Source: JBKHJA01 sp046538375 (lineage in GTDB: Bacteria; Acidobacteriota; Aminicenantia; Aminicenantales; Aminicenantaceae). Taken from it: 36,549 nucleotides of DNA. Under the pieces are notes generated by a model. It was not told the DNA's origin, searched no databases, and saw only the letters and a program-made list of their open reading frames with translations. The DNA lies in the NCBI GenBank assembly GCA_046538375.1, contig JBKHJA010000010.1, forward strand, positions 1 through 36,549, given 5' to 3'. A program made the position numbers and the translations under genes. Below are positions 21,626-30,254 of the stretch, in pieces (position 1 is the first letter of the stretch; each line of letters opens with the position of its first letter).

Positions 21626-23029
21626 ATGAAAAAGTACACAAGATATTTCCTTATAGGAATGGGTCTCCTTTTGGCGGCCGTTATTCTTATCTGGATGCCC
21701 TTTCAAAAAAGTGATAAGGTTCCAAATCAAAAACAAATTCTCACTCAGGAAGAATCACGGGAAAGGGAAATCCTCTACTACACCTGCGGCATGCACCCTT
21801 CGGTGAGAGTAAGCCCCCAGGATTACCAGAAGGGAGACACCAGTTGTCCCATCTGCAACATGGATCTGGTTCCTGTGTACAAAGAAGAGCCTGAGCAGAC
21901 AGAAATGGGAGCCGAAAAGCACAAGGCAGAGGAAAAAATTGAGCCTCTGGTCAGATTAACACCAAGAGCCCGGGCTCTGGCCAGCATAGAAACAGAAGAA
22001 ATCCAGCCCCGTCATCTTTTTAAGGAGATCCACACTGTGGGACAGATGGAATATGATGAACGGAAAATCGCCTATGTGGCGGCCTGGGTTCCCGGGCGGG
22101 TGGATAAGCTTTTTGTTGATTTCACCGGAGTCAGGGTCAGAAGAAGAGATCCTTTGGTTTGGATTTACAGCCCGGAGCTGGTGACTACCCAGCAGGAGTA
22201 TCTTCTTGCCCTGGAGACTCTGGATAGGGTCAAAGGGACTCCCCATGAAGAGACAATCAGGGGAGCAGAGTCATTGGTGGAGGCTTCCCGCCAACGTCTG
22301 CTGCTTTGGGGTATAAATGAGAAGCAGCTTGAGGAACTGGAGAAAAGAAGAAAGGCCAACACTCATATGACTATCTACGCCCCAATCGGAGGAACAGTCA
22401 TCCACAAGAATGTGGTGGAGGGACAGTATGTGAAGGAAGGGGAGAACCTGTACCGGATAGCCGATCTCTCCAATCTTTGGGTCTTGGCGGATATCTATGA
22501 GTACGAGATGAGCTGGGTCAAGGAGGGACAGAAAGTGGAAATCGTCTCCTCTGCCTATCCAGGGGAAAAGTTCGAGGGGACCATTTCTTTTATCAATCCG
22601 TATTTAGAGCCCCAGACTCGGTCGGTCAAAGTCAGAGTGAATGTGCCCAATCCACAATTGAAGCTGAAACCAGGTATGTATGTCAACGTCCACATAAGTT
22701 CTCATATTCATCCAGCCCCGCTGGCTGTTCCCAAAAGTGCGGTCCTGGATACAGGGAGAAGAAAGCTGGTCTACGTGGAGAGAGAAGCCGGTGCCTATAC
22801 AGCCCGACAGGTGGAACTGGGACCAGAAGCTGTCGATTATGTCAACGGGATAAAAAAGGAATTCTATGCGGTCAAAGCTGGCCTGACTGAAGGAATGAAG
22901 GTGGTCACCCAGGCGAATTTCCTGATCGATTCCCAGAGTCAACTCACCGGTCAGGCCGAGGCCGTTTACGGCGGAGCGTTGGAGAGAAAGGGAGAGGAAA
23001 AAAAGCCGCCTTCCGAGCATATCCATTAA
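21626..23029 (+). CDS. cusB: Periplasmic adaptor (CusB-like) with N-terminal heavy-metal-binding domain
   Basis: A 467-aa membrane fusion protein. An N-terminal anchor helix (about 7-25) is followed by a heavy-metal-binding domain (51-85: YYTCGMHPSV with C54 and H57, then CPICNMDLVPVY with C74 and C77). Next come the adaptor's barrel-sandwich, hairpin and beta-barrel parts, including TIYAPIGGTVIHKNVVEGQYV, and LKLKPGMYVNVHI toward the membrane-proximal domain. It links the RND pump with the outer-membrane factor and can pass Cu(I)/Ag(I) to the pump. AAGGAGG precedes the ATG, 14 bp after cusC. Homologues lacking the metal domain exist; its presence here supports a copper/silver role. Confidence 0.88.
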   Translation: MKKYTRYFLIGMGLLLAAVILIWMPFQKSDKVPNQKQILTQEESREREILYYTCGMHPSVRVSPQDYQKGDTSCPICNMDLVPVYKEEPEQTEMGAEKHKAEEKIEPLVRLTPRARALASIETEEIQPRHLFKEIHTVGQMEYDERKIAYVAAWVPGRVDKLFVDFTGVRVRRRDPLVWIYSPELVTTQQEYLLALETLDRVKGTPHEETIRGAESLVEASRQRLLLWGINEKQLEELEKRRKANTHMTIYAPIGGTVIHKNVVEGQYVKEGENLYRIADLSNLWVLADIYEYEMSWVKEGQKVEIVSSAYPGEKFEGTISFINPYLEPQTRSVKVRVNVPNPQLKLKPGMYVNVHISSHIHPAPLAVPKSAVLDTGRRKLVYVEREAGAYTARQVELGPEAVDYVNGIKKEFYAVKAGLTEGMKVVTQANFLIDSQSQLTGQAEAVYGGALERKGEEKKPPSEHIH

Positions 23030-23082
23030 AGGCAGATCAAAGGATGTTGAGAGCAGTTTTGCTGGAAAGTTAGGAGATAGAG

Positions 23083-26000
23083 ATGATCGACAAAATAATC
23101 GAATATTCATTAAGGAATAAATTCCTGGTACTGGCTTTCTTTATTCTTCTCATCGGCTGGGGATACTGGGCTCTCAACAGAACACCCATTGATGCCATCC
23201 CTGATATTGGAGAAAACCAGCAGATCGTGTTTGTGGATTGGCCGGGAAGAAGTCCAAAGGATATCGAAGACCAGGTGATCTACCCTCTCACCATCAATCT
23301 CATGGGGATTCCGGGGACCAAGGTGATCCGTTCCAATTCCATGTTTTCTTTCGGGATGGTGAATGTGATTTTTGAGGAAGGAGTGGATTTCTACTGGGCC
23401 AGAACCAGGATTTTAGAGAGACTGAACCTGGCTCAGAAGGACTTGCCCCAGGAAGTGGTGCCTCAACTGGGACCCGATGCTACAGCTCTGGGGCAGATAT
23501 TCTGGTATACGGTAGAAAACGGTTACTACTGTGCTGACCATCCGCAGAAGCGTTACAGAGATCCGGGCCAATGCCCCCAGGATGGAAAGCCCCTCCTGCG
23601 CTCTAGCTTCAATCTAGGGGAGCTTCGTTCCATCCAAGACTGGTACGTCCGCTATCAGCTCAACTCAGCCGAAGGTGTCTCTGAGGTGGCCGGAGTAGGA
23701 GGATTTGTCAAACAGTATCAGATCGATGTGGACCCTCATGAACTTTTGGCCCACCAGGTCAGTCTGCACGCCATGTTCAACGCGGTAAGAGACTCCAATA
23801 TCGATGTGGGAGCCAAGGTCATCGAGGAAGGGGGGACAGAATTCATCGTCCGGGGAGTGGGCTTTATCCAGACTGTGGAGGATATAGAAAATATTGTGAT
23901 CGGCTCTCATCAGGGCGTTCCGGTTTATGTCAAGAACGTGGGAGAGGTGACCATCGGCCCTGATTTCAGGAGAGGAGCCCTGGATAAGGAGGGAGCAGAA
24001 GTGACCGGCGGAGTGGTATTGATGAGATACGGAGAGAATCCGCTGGAAGTGATCAAGGCGGTCAAACAGAAAATAGAAGAGATCACTCCCGGCCTTGCTC
24101 CCGGTATTCAGATCGTGCCCTTCTATGACCGCACCGAGCTCATCACCCGGGCCACAGATAATCTGAAAAAAACTCTGCTGGAAGAAATGGTGGTGGCGGT
24201 GATCATCATTTTCCTTTTCTTGGCCCATTTCCGCAGCAGCCTGATTGTCTCTATTGTGCTTCCGGTAGGTGTTTTGATGGCCTTCATCATCATGTACTAT
24301 CTTAAAATTCCCTCCAATATCATGTCTTTGGGTGGAATTGCCATTTCCATCGGGGTGATGGTGGATGCAGGGATAGTGATGACTGAAAACATATCCCGGC
24401 ATCTGGCTTCCTCTCCCCACAGGAGGCTGAGCACCCTGATCATGGCAGCAAAAGAAGTGGGTCCGGCCATCTTTTTTGCCATTCTGATCATCGTGGTGGC
24501 TTTTATTCCGGTGTTTTCTTTAAGAGGCCAATCGGGGAAGCTTTTCTCTCCTCTGGCCTTCACCAAAACTTTTGCCATGTTCGGATCTGCTGTTTTGGCT
24601 ATAACATTGGTCCCAGTCCTCAGTGCTCTTTTGTTGAAAGGACAACTCCGCCCCCCAGAAAAAAACATCCTGAGCCGTCTCTTAATCCGCCTCTACCAGC
24701 CAGTGCTTCGTTTTTCTTTAAGGCACAAAATCGTCGTTCTGTTGGCGGCCGTCCTAATTTTAGGAGTAAGCTTTTTCCCTCTTTCTCAGATCAAAAGTGA
24801 GTTTATGCCTCCCTTGAACGAGGGAGATTTGCTGTTCATGCCTGTACTTCTCCCTGGAGCCTCCCTCACCCAGGTTCAGGAAGTGATGGAAAAACAGGAC
24901 AGGATCCTTAAATCTTTCCCTGAAGTGGAACAGGTGGTGGGTAAGCTGGGAAGAGCTGAAACCCCCACTGATCCAGCTCCGGTGGGAATGATAGAAACCA
25001 TAGTGAGGTTGAAACCCAAAAAGGACTGGCGTGAGGGAATGACCAGACAGCAGTTGATCACAGAGATGGATAACGCCCTCAAAATCCCAGGAGTGAGCAA
25101 CATCTGGACCCAGCCCATCCGCAACCGTATCGATATGCTGGCCACCGGCATCCAGACTCCTATCGGAGTCAAAGTATTCGGTGAGGATCTCAGGAAAATC
25201 GAGGAGATAGGGATAAGAATAGAAAATATCCTCAGAGAAATACCAGGGGCAAGGAATCCCTATGCGGAGAGAATCGGGAACAAACCTTATATAGAAATAG
25301 ATATTGACAGACAAGAAGCTGCACGGTACGGAGTGAAAGTGGGCGATATTCAGCATCTGATCATGACCGCCATCGGCGGGATGAACATCACCACCACCGT
25401 GGAGGGAAGAGAGCGGTATCCGGTAAGGGTTCGCTACATGAGGGAACTGAGGGACAATGTCGAGGCCCTGGAGAGAATTTTTGTTCCCACTCCTTCAGGG
25501 GCTCAAATTCCGCTCAGCCAGGTAGCCGCAATCAGGAAGATCCCTGGTCCGGCCAAGATTTCAGGGGAAAACACCCTTCCCTACGTGAGGGTTTTTGTGG
25601 ATGTCAACACAGATGAGGTGGGAGTGGTGAATTTTGTGAGAAAAGCTCAAAAAATCGTCCGGGAGAGGCTGGATCTTCCTTCAGGCTATTTCATTTCCTG
25701 GAGCGGCCAGTATGAGTATGAGATGCAGGCCCGAAAAAGACTGATGCTGGTTATCCCCATATGTATCTTTGTCATCTTTCTACTGCTTTACATCAAGTTC
25801 AAGAGGTTTTCGGCAGCCCTGATCCTGATCTTCTCTCTTCCCTTTGCCTTCGTGGGGGGGATCTGGCTCCAGTATATGCTGGGCTTTAAGTTCAGCACCG
25901 CGGTGTGGGTGGGATATATCGCTCTTTTTGGAGTGGCTGTAGAAGATGGAGTGGTGATGATGGATTTTCTGGTGGAGTATTCGCGGAGAAGCACAGATGT

Positions 26001-26259
26001 GGTGAATAACGTGGTTCAGGCGGCTGTTCTCAGGGTCAGACCCATCATCATGACCACTGCCACCACCATCCTGGCTCTTATTCCCCTTATGGTCAGCACT
26101 GGCGCTGGGTCTGAAATCATGAAGCCTATCGCTACCCCTACCGTTGGGGGGATGATCACGGCCACTGTGCTGAATTTGATCCTGGTTCCGGTTGTTTTTA
26201 CCTGGTTCACCCAGAGAAGGATGAAAAAAAGGGAACAGGGTGATCTGGAAAGGGAATAG
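23083..26259 (+). CDS. cusA: Heavy-metal RND efflux pump (CusA-like) with an inserted metal-binding-like motif
   Basis: A 1058-aa inner-membrane RND transporter of the heavy-metal (CusA/CzcA) family, with twelve helices in two halves and two large periplasmic loops. It exports Cu(I)/Ag(I) using the proton gradient. ISIGVMVDAGIVMTENI contains the helix-4 Asp of the proton relay, and GVAVEDGVVMMDFLVEY lies in the second half. TDPAPVGMIETIVRLKP and RNRIDMLATGIQ carry Met residues at the places where CusA has its methionine cluster, favouring copper/silver over zinc/cobalt. In the first periplasmic loop an extra segment (147-172) reads YYCADHPQKRY-DPGQCP-DGKPLL, a degenerate copy of the heavy-metal-binding motif seen in the adaptor. 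AGGAG precedes ATG 23083. Confidence 0.9.
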   Translation: MIDKIIEYSLRNKFLVLAFFILLIGWGYWALNRTPIDAIPDIGENQQIVFVDWPGRSPKDIEDQVIYPLTINLMGIPGTKVIRSNSMFSFGMVNVIFEEGVDFYWARTRILERLNLAQKDLPQEVVPQLGPDATALGQIFWYTVENGYYCADHPQKRYRDPGQCPQDGKPLLRSSFNLGELRSIQDWYVRYQLNSAEGVSEVAGVGGFVKQYQIDVDPHELLAHQVSLHAMFNAVRDSNIDVGAKVIEEGGTEFIVRGVGFIQTVEDIENIVIGSHQGVPVYVKNVGEVTIGPDFRRGALDKEGAEVTGGVVLMRYGENPLEVIKAVKQKIEEITPGLAPGIQIVPFYDRTELITRATDNLKKTLLEEMVVAVIIIFLFLAHFRSSLIVSIVLPVGVLMAFIIMYYLKIPSNIMSLGGIAISIGVMVDAGIVMTENISRHLASSPHRRLSTLIMAAKEVGPAIFFAILIIVVAFIPVFSLRGQSGKLFSPLAFTKTFAMFGSAVLAITLVPVLSALLLKGQLRPPEKNILSRLLIRLYQPVLRFSLRHKIVVLLAAVLILGVSFFPLSQIKSEFMPPLNEGDLLFMPVLLPGASLTQVQEVMEKQDRILKSFPEVEQVVGKLGRAETPTDPAPVGMIETIVRLKPKKDWREGMTRQQLITEMDNALKIPGVSNIWTQPIRNRIDMLATGIQTPIGVKVFGEDLRKIEEIGIRIENILREIPGARNPYAERIGNKPYIEIDIDRQEAARYGVKVGDIQHLIMTAIGGMNITTTVEGRERYPVRVRYMRELRDNVEALERIFVPTPSGAQIPLSQVAAIRKIPGPAKISGENTLPYVRVFVDVNTDEVGVVNFVRKAQKIVRERLDLPSGYFISWSGQYEYEMQARKRLMLVIPICIFVIFLLLYIKFKRFSAALILIFSLPFAFVGGIWLQYMLGFKFSTAVWVGYIALFGVAVEDGVVMMDFLVEYSRRSTDVVNNVVQAAVLRVRPIIMTTATTILALIPLMVSTGAGSEIMKPIATPTVGGMITATVLNLILVPVVFTWFTQRRMKKREQGDLERE

Positions 26260-26467
26260 ATGAGAACACCAAATGATTTCGGGATTACATATCAAATATA
26301 TCTCCTGTAAGCATTCCAGTTCCGTGGCAGAAGCCTGTATTTAAGTACGGTGATATCAGAAAAGAAATGTCTCCAAAATGGCTTAGTTTGGTAAGCACCT
26401 TGAGAAGCTGTTTATTGACAAATCATGTAGAATCTATATAATTGCTAGAGATATATAATCCATATTT
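26260..26467. other. Gap after cusA with the promoter of the next gene
   Basis: 208 bp. No gene or clear terminator for the cus operon is visible. The promoter at 26415-26442 is the only feature I can support. Confidence 0.4.
26415..26442 (+). promoter_or_regulatory. Near-consensus promoter of the YHS/HMBD gene
   Basis: TTGACA (26415-26420), 16 bp, TATAAT (26437-26442): both hexamers are exact consensus. No CsoR-type dyad overlaps it, so this gene may be constitutive. Confidence 0.65.
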
Positions 26468-26479
26468 ATGGAGGTTGAC

Positions 26480-27079
26480 ATGACTAAATATCCAAAAGTT
26501 TTAGCTTTGGGTTTGGTCTTTTGTTTGGTGTTTGTTTTGACAGGAACGGCCCAACAGAAGACCGAGGAAACAGTCACTTGTGCGGTCAGCGGTAAAGAGA
26601 TCAAGAAATCAGAAGCCAAGGCCTCTTACCAGTACCAGGGAAAAACGTACTACTTTTGCAGTGAAAAGTGTAAGGACGCGTTTGTTAAGAATCCAGAAAA
26701 ATACACACAGAAGAAAGCTGAAGCTAAAGAAGTGTACACCTGTCCTATGCACCCTGAAGTTATATCCGATAAGCCCGGTGAGTGCCCCCAATGCGGTATG
26801 AAATTAGAGAAGAAGATGATGACCAAAGAGATGATGCATGCTCATATGAAAAAGCACATGAAATATGAACATGAAGAATGCTGTGCCGTGATGAGCTTAA
26901 TGAGCTTCAAGGATGTGGAAGTCAATGTTGAGAACATAGAGAATGGAGTGATGCTGAAGGTTACTTCAGAAAATGCTGATGCGGTAAAGAAGATGCAGGA
27001 GATGGCAGCCAAGATAAAAGAAAAGTGCACTCAAAAAAAAGAATACACCAAGGAAAAAAACCAAAAAGGAAGAAGTTAA
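26480..27079 (+). CDS. Secreted YHS and heavy-metal-binding-domain protein
   Basis: A 199-aa exported protein with a signal peptide (1 to about 25, ending LTGTAQQ). A YHS domain (about 31-76) has C34, C60 and C64 (YYFCSEKCKDAF). A heavy-metal-binding domain (85-109) reads YTCPMHPEV, then PGECPQCGMKL. Then comes a Met/His-rich stretch (112-136: KKMMTKEMMHAHMKKHMK), a CC pair (134-135), and a helix-rich, lysine-rich end. This looks like a periplasmic metal buffer for soft metals, next to the CusCBA-like operon. ATG 26480 is chosen because GGAGG ends five bases before it; the ATG at 26468 is part of that site. It is the last gene of the copper island and has its own strong promoter. Confidence 0.82.
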   Translation: MTKYPKVLALGLVFCLVFVLTGTAQQKTEETVTCAVSGKEIKKSEAKASYQYQGKTYYFCSEKCKDAFVKNPEKYTQKKAEAKEVYTCPMHPEVISDKPGECPQCGMKLEKKMMTKEMMHAHMKKHMKYEHEECCAVMSLMSFKDVEVNVENIENGVMLKVTSENADAVKKMQEMAAKIKEKCTQKKEYTKEKNQKGRS

Positions 27080-27122
27080 AAAACTATAGTCAGCCATCAA
27101 AGAATATCGCCCTTTGGGTAAG

Positions 27123-27216
27123 ACATCCTGGGCCACCTCGATTCCGATTGGGCCCGATAATATTCTATCCATCCGGCTGCAGCTGGATCATCCCCTGAAA
27201 GAAGATTCGCGGCCAG
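27123..27216 (-). pseudogene. Chimeric scar: fused 3' fragments of the methyltransferase and MTHFR-fusion genes
   Basis: 27152-27216 is identical over 65 bp to 29226-29290, the end of the methyltransferase gene (LAANLLSGDDPAAAGW on the minus strand). 27123-27149 matches 27440-27466, near the end of the homocysteine methyltransferase-MTHFR gene, at 25 of 27 positions (GIEVAQDVL against GIEIAQDVL). The two fragments are joined out of frame, in the same order as the intact genes. The simplest reading is a former tandem duplication that was then deleted internally, leaving two 3' ends fused. Confidence 0.65.
27152..27216. repeat. 65-bp exact direct repeat, copy 1
   Basis: Identical to 29226-29290, in the same orientation, about 2.07 kb apart. 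The pair flanks the entire homocysteine methyltransferase-MTHFR gene. Confidence 0.95.
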
Positions 27217-27345
27217 ATAGGAATTTAGGAGTTTGAGCCCCGCCCATTTTTTATTCATAACCGCCTGAAAAAATTCATTATCTTTTTATCCGTATGAACA
27301 GGCACTTTGGGGCATAGCATAAAAGGAAATGATTTTGTCCCCGGA
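27217..27345. other. Non-coding stretch between the scar and the MTHFR-fusion gene
   Basis: 129 bp. I see no gene, terminator hairpin or recognisable regulatory site here. Confidence 0.4.
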
Positions 27346-29175
27346 TCACAATACCTGAATCACTGCCAAGGCTGCCTGGTATTTTCCAAAAGGAGGCATG
27401 AGATAAACTCCCTGGACCATATTTTTTATGTTCAACAACACATCCTGGGCGATCTCGATTCCGATTTTTCTTGCATCTTCTCCTGAACATGTTTGATGCA
27501 TACGGGCAAGGACATTTTTTGGGATGGACATTCCCGGCACTTCGTTGTTCAGGAATTCAGCGTTTCCATAGCTGGCCAAAGGCAGTATGCCCGCCAGAAC
27601 TGGAATTTTGTATCCCTTTATTTTGTCAAGAAATCTTTCCAAAAGGCTGATCTCAAAAACCGGCTGAGTCAGGATATATTCCGCTCCGCCTTCGATTTTC
27701 TGCTTCAGGCGAGAGATTTCCTCCTGTGAGCTGATGGCTCCTGGATTGGCCCCCACGCCGATATGGAAGGAGGTGGCGGCGCCGATGGGATTGCCTGCCA
27801 AATCGTGGCCCGTGTTCAGATTGTTGACCATATGCACCAAACCGATAGAGTCGACATCGAAAACCGCGGTGGCCGTGGGATAGTCGCCCAATTTAGGGGG
27901 ATCACCGGTGATAATCAACAGGTTGCGCAGTCCCAGAGCATGAATTCCCAGCAGATCCGACTGCATACCCAAGATGTTTCGATCGCGGCAGGTATAATGG
28001 AGTATAGTCTCTATCCACACCTTTGACTCCAGGATGGATGCCAGGGCAGAAGGACTCATCCGGGCTGAAGCGCGTGGTCCATCAGGAATGTTAACCGCAT
28101 CCACCCCCGCAGCCTTGATTCGCTTTGCCGCTTGGATAACCTTAGAAAAATCAGGACCGCGAGGCGGACTCAGCTCAATACTGGTAACAAATTTTTGGCA
28201 GAGCTTTCTGGCCAGTTCAGATTTTTCCTCTGTCTTTTGAAGTCTCAGAGCTTTCTTCTTCACCTGGGACGCTTTTACTTCCAGGAATCGCCTCTGCGGC
28301 TTTAGAGCTTTGACCGCATCTTTGATGGCCTCTATATGGACGGGTGTGGTGCCGCAGCATCCACCCACCACCCGTACACCGGATTGAATGAAACGTTTGG
28401 CATACTCGGCAAAATATTCTGGAGAGGCCAGGTAGATCAGCCTGCCATGGACCAATTGAGGAAAGCCTGCATTGGGCTGAGCAGAAAGGGGGATCTGACT
28501 GACCCTGGCCATTTTTTGTATGGCTTCCCAAACCGCCTCCGGTCCGGTACTGCAATTGATGCCCGCTACATGAGATCCCCACTCCTCCAGTTTTTTAACC
28601 ACCTGGACAGGGCTGACTCCGTAGGCTGTTTGGCCTTCATCAGTGAAAGCCATCTGAGCCATAACTGGCTTTTCACAGATCTCTTTGACTGCCAGAATAG
28701 CTTGGTGAATTTGGTTGAGGTCATTGAAAGTTTCCAATATGAAAAGATCCACACCGGCTTCGTACTGAGCTTTGGCTTGATCGAAAAAGGCTTTTCTGGC
28801 CTCTTTGGCCGAGATATGGCCGATGGGAGCTATAGGCCGGCCCAGCGGTCCGATTGACCCGGCTACGAAAGCCTTGCCTTCTGCTGCTTGCCGGGCGATT
28901 TTTACCCCATGAAAATTGATGTCGTAGAGTTTTTCCTCCAGCCCATGGGGCTGCAGTTTATACCTGTTGGCTCCAAAAGTGTTGGTCTCCAAGATGTCTG
29001 TCCCACTGTGAACATAGCTTTTATGAACTTCTCCAACCATATTGGCATCAGTCAAGTTTAATTCATCGAAACAGCGGTTGATATAGATCCCTTTGGAATA
29101 GAGCATGGTCCCCATGGCTCCGTCACAGATGAGGACTTCATCTTCCTCAAGACGCTCTAAAAAGGATTTTCCCAT
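27346..29175 (-). CDS. Homocysteine S-methyltransferase / methylenetetrahydrofolate reductase fusion
   Basis: A 609-aa two-domain protein. Residues 1 to about 290 are a homocysteine methyltransferase barrel (CDGAMGTMLY at 17-26) with zinc-binding Cys C208 (GINCSTGP) and the pair C273-C274 (GGCCGTTP). Residues about 325-609 are a MetF-type flavin reductase (TSIELSPPRG, then ILTQPVFE) making 5-methyl-tetrahydrofolate. The same fusion is known from YitJ-type proteins. Together with the upstream pterin-binding methyltransferase it would make methyl-tetrahydrofolate and move the methyl group toward homocysteine. The cobalamin-binding domain of MetH is not in this protein or in the window, so a separate corrinoid protein is needed if methyl transfer runs through B12. 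It ends 130 bp before the gene scar. Confidence 0.88.
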   Translation of the reverse strand: MGKSFLERLEEDEVLICDGAMGTMLYSKGIYINRCFDELNLTDANMVGEVHKSYVHSGTDILETNTFGANRYKLQPHGLEEKLYDINFHGVKIARQAAEGKAFVAGSIGPLGRPIAPIGHISAKEARKAFFDQAKAQYEAGVDLFILETFNDLNQIHQAILAVKEICEKPVMAQMAFTDEGQTAYGVSPVQVVKKLEEWGSHVAGINCSTGPEAVWEAIQKMARVSQIPLSAQPNAGFPQLVHGRLIYLASPEYFAEYAKRFIQSGVRVVGGCCGTTPVHIEAIKDAVKALKPQRRFLEVKASQVKKKALRLQKTEEKSELARKLCQKFVTSIELSPPRGPDFSKVIQAAKRIKAAGVDAVNIPDGPRASARMSPSALASILESKVWIETILHYTCRDRNILGMQSDLLGIHALGLRNLLIITGDPPKLGDYPTATAVFDVDSIGLVHMVNNLNTGHDLAGNPIGAATSFHIGVGANPGAISSQEEISRLKQKIEGGAEYILTQPVFEISLLERFLDKIKGYKIPVLAGILPLASYGNAEFLNNEVPGMSIPKNVLARMHQTCSGEDARKIGIEIAQDVLLNIKNMVQGVYLMPPFGKYQAALAVIQVL

Positions 29176-29209
29176 CCTTTATCACTTTCTATTCTTTAAA
29201 ATACTTATT

Positions 29210-30064
29210 TCAAGGTGCTTTGTGAGCCCGATAATATTCTATCCATCCGGCTGCAGCTGGATCATCCCCTGAAAGAAGATTCGCGGCCAGCACTGTCTTT
29301 TTGACTTCCATAACCGTGGGGTCCAGGATGGCACAGGTCAAGCCCTGAGCTGCAGCCATGGCCAGGAAAGCTGCGTTCACAGAATTCCTGTCTGGTAATC
29401 CGAAGGAGACATTGCTGATTCCCAGGACAGTGTTTATCCCCAATTTTTGTTTCAGCAGGGCTATGGTTTGCAGGGAAAAGCTGGCCGCCTCTTTTTCCAA
29501 ACTGACCGGTCTGGCCAAGCCATCAATCAAAACATTTTCCTTGGAAATCCCCAATTCCTGGGCTTTTCTCAAAATCTTTCTGGCCACTTCCAAGCGCTGG
29601 GAGGGAGATACGGCTGGGCCTCTTTGGTCATAGGCCATCCCGATCACGGCTGCCCGATGCTTTTTAACCATGGGAAGGATGGAATTCAAGGATTTTTCCT
29701 GGCCGGTCACTGAATTGACCAGGGCTTTTCCTTCATAGATACAGAGAGCTGCCTCCAGAGCTTGAGGATTGGCAGAATCGATAGAAATGGGAAGATCAAC
29801 CGCCTTCATGACCACTTTTACCGCCTGAGGAAGAATTTTTTCCTCATCAACTCCAGGCGTGCCCACATTGACATCTATGAGATGAGCGCCAGCCTCAGCT
29901 TGCTGGATGGCGTACTGCCGGACTTTTGAGAAATCTTCACTTAAAAGCTCATGAGCCAATTTCTTTTTTCCGGTGGGATTGATCTTTTCTCCGATGATGA
30001 CCAGAGGATGCTCATCTCCGATGAAGATTGTTTTTCCTTGACTTCTGATGACCATGGTCTCCAC
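29210..30064 (-). CDS. Methyltetrahydrofolate:corrinoid methyltransferase-like protein
   Basis: A 284-aa pterin-binding TIM barrel of the dihydropteroate synthase-like family, as in AcsE and the folate domain of MetH. VIIGEKINPTGKKK, EAGAHLIDVNVGTPG, PISIDSANPQALEAAL, and INTVLGISNVSFGLP-RNSVNAAF are the family's barrel motifs. It probably transfers the methyl group of methyl-tetrahydrofolate to a corrinoid protein. It lies 34 bp upstream of the homocysteine methyltransferase-MTHFR fusion, so a split methionine synthase is one reading. A Wood-Ljungdahl role is the other, but no acs genes are seen. The start is uncertain: GTG 30064 or ATG 30055, neither with a well-spaced ribosome binding site. 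The 3' end contains the 65-bp repeat. Confidence 0.82.
   Translation of the reverse strand: METMVIRSQGKTIFIGDEHPLVIIGEKINPTGKKKLAHELLSEDFSKVRQYAIQQAEAGAHLIDVNVGTPGVDEEKILPQAVKVVMKAVDLPISIDSANPQALEAALCIYEGKALVNSVTGQEKSLNSILPMVKKHRAAVIGMAYDQRGPAVSPSQRLEVARKILRKAQELGISKENVLIDGLARPVSLEKEAASFSLQTIALLKQKLGINTVLGISNVSFGLPDRNSVNAAFLAMAAAQGLTCAILDPTVMEVKKTVLAANLLSGDDPAAAGWIEYYRAHKAP
29226..29290. repeat. 65-bp exact direct repeat, copy 2 (inside the methyltransferase gene)
   Basis: The intact copy, coding for part of the C-terminal end of the methyltransferase. Recombination with 27152-27216 would delete the MTHFR-fusion gene. Confidence 0.95.
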
Positions 30065-30111
30065 TTTCTCTCGTTCCCCTTTTTATTTTAATTCACTGCT
30101 CAACTCTATGG

Positions 30112-30140
30112 CTTATATCACAGGGAAAAATGAAGGTCAA
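30112..30140 (-). promoter_or_regulatory. Promoter of the methyltransferase-MTHFR block
   Basis: Minus strand: TTGACC (plus 30135-30140), 17 bp, TATAAG (plus 30112-30117). The 30-bp segment 30113-30142 matches 7693-7722 (the promoter before dapA) at 28 positions, including the spacer. The start codon is about 50-60 bp downstream. Confidence 0.6.
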
Positions 30141-30254
30141 ATGGCCAAAATTGCCTGTCAGTACCACATAGAAATCTCCTGTTTTTAAAGGTGCGGATTA
30201 GATACTTATCTTTTGGCTATGGGCAAAATTTGGTATTCTATGAATGAGGAGAAC

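Noticed and set aside
23665..24420. 251-codon minus-strand frame opposite cusA
   Set aside because: Antisense to a well-conserved RND pump, with skewed His/Asp composition typical of a reversed GC-rich frame; no family match.
25780..26295. 171-codon minus-strand frame opposite the end of cusA
   Set aside because: Antisense shadow with low-complexity, polar composition and no start signal.
12642..27079. Copper island as a recently acquired genomic island
   Set aside because: I see no integrase, tRNA junction or insertion sequence at its edges, and no composition break that I could judge by eye.
30065..30254. SAM or B12 riboswitch before the methyltransferase gene
   Set aside because: The distance from promoter to start is only about 50-60 bp, too short for these aptamers.
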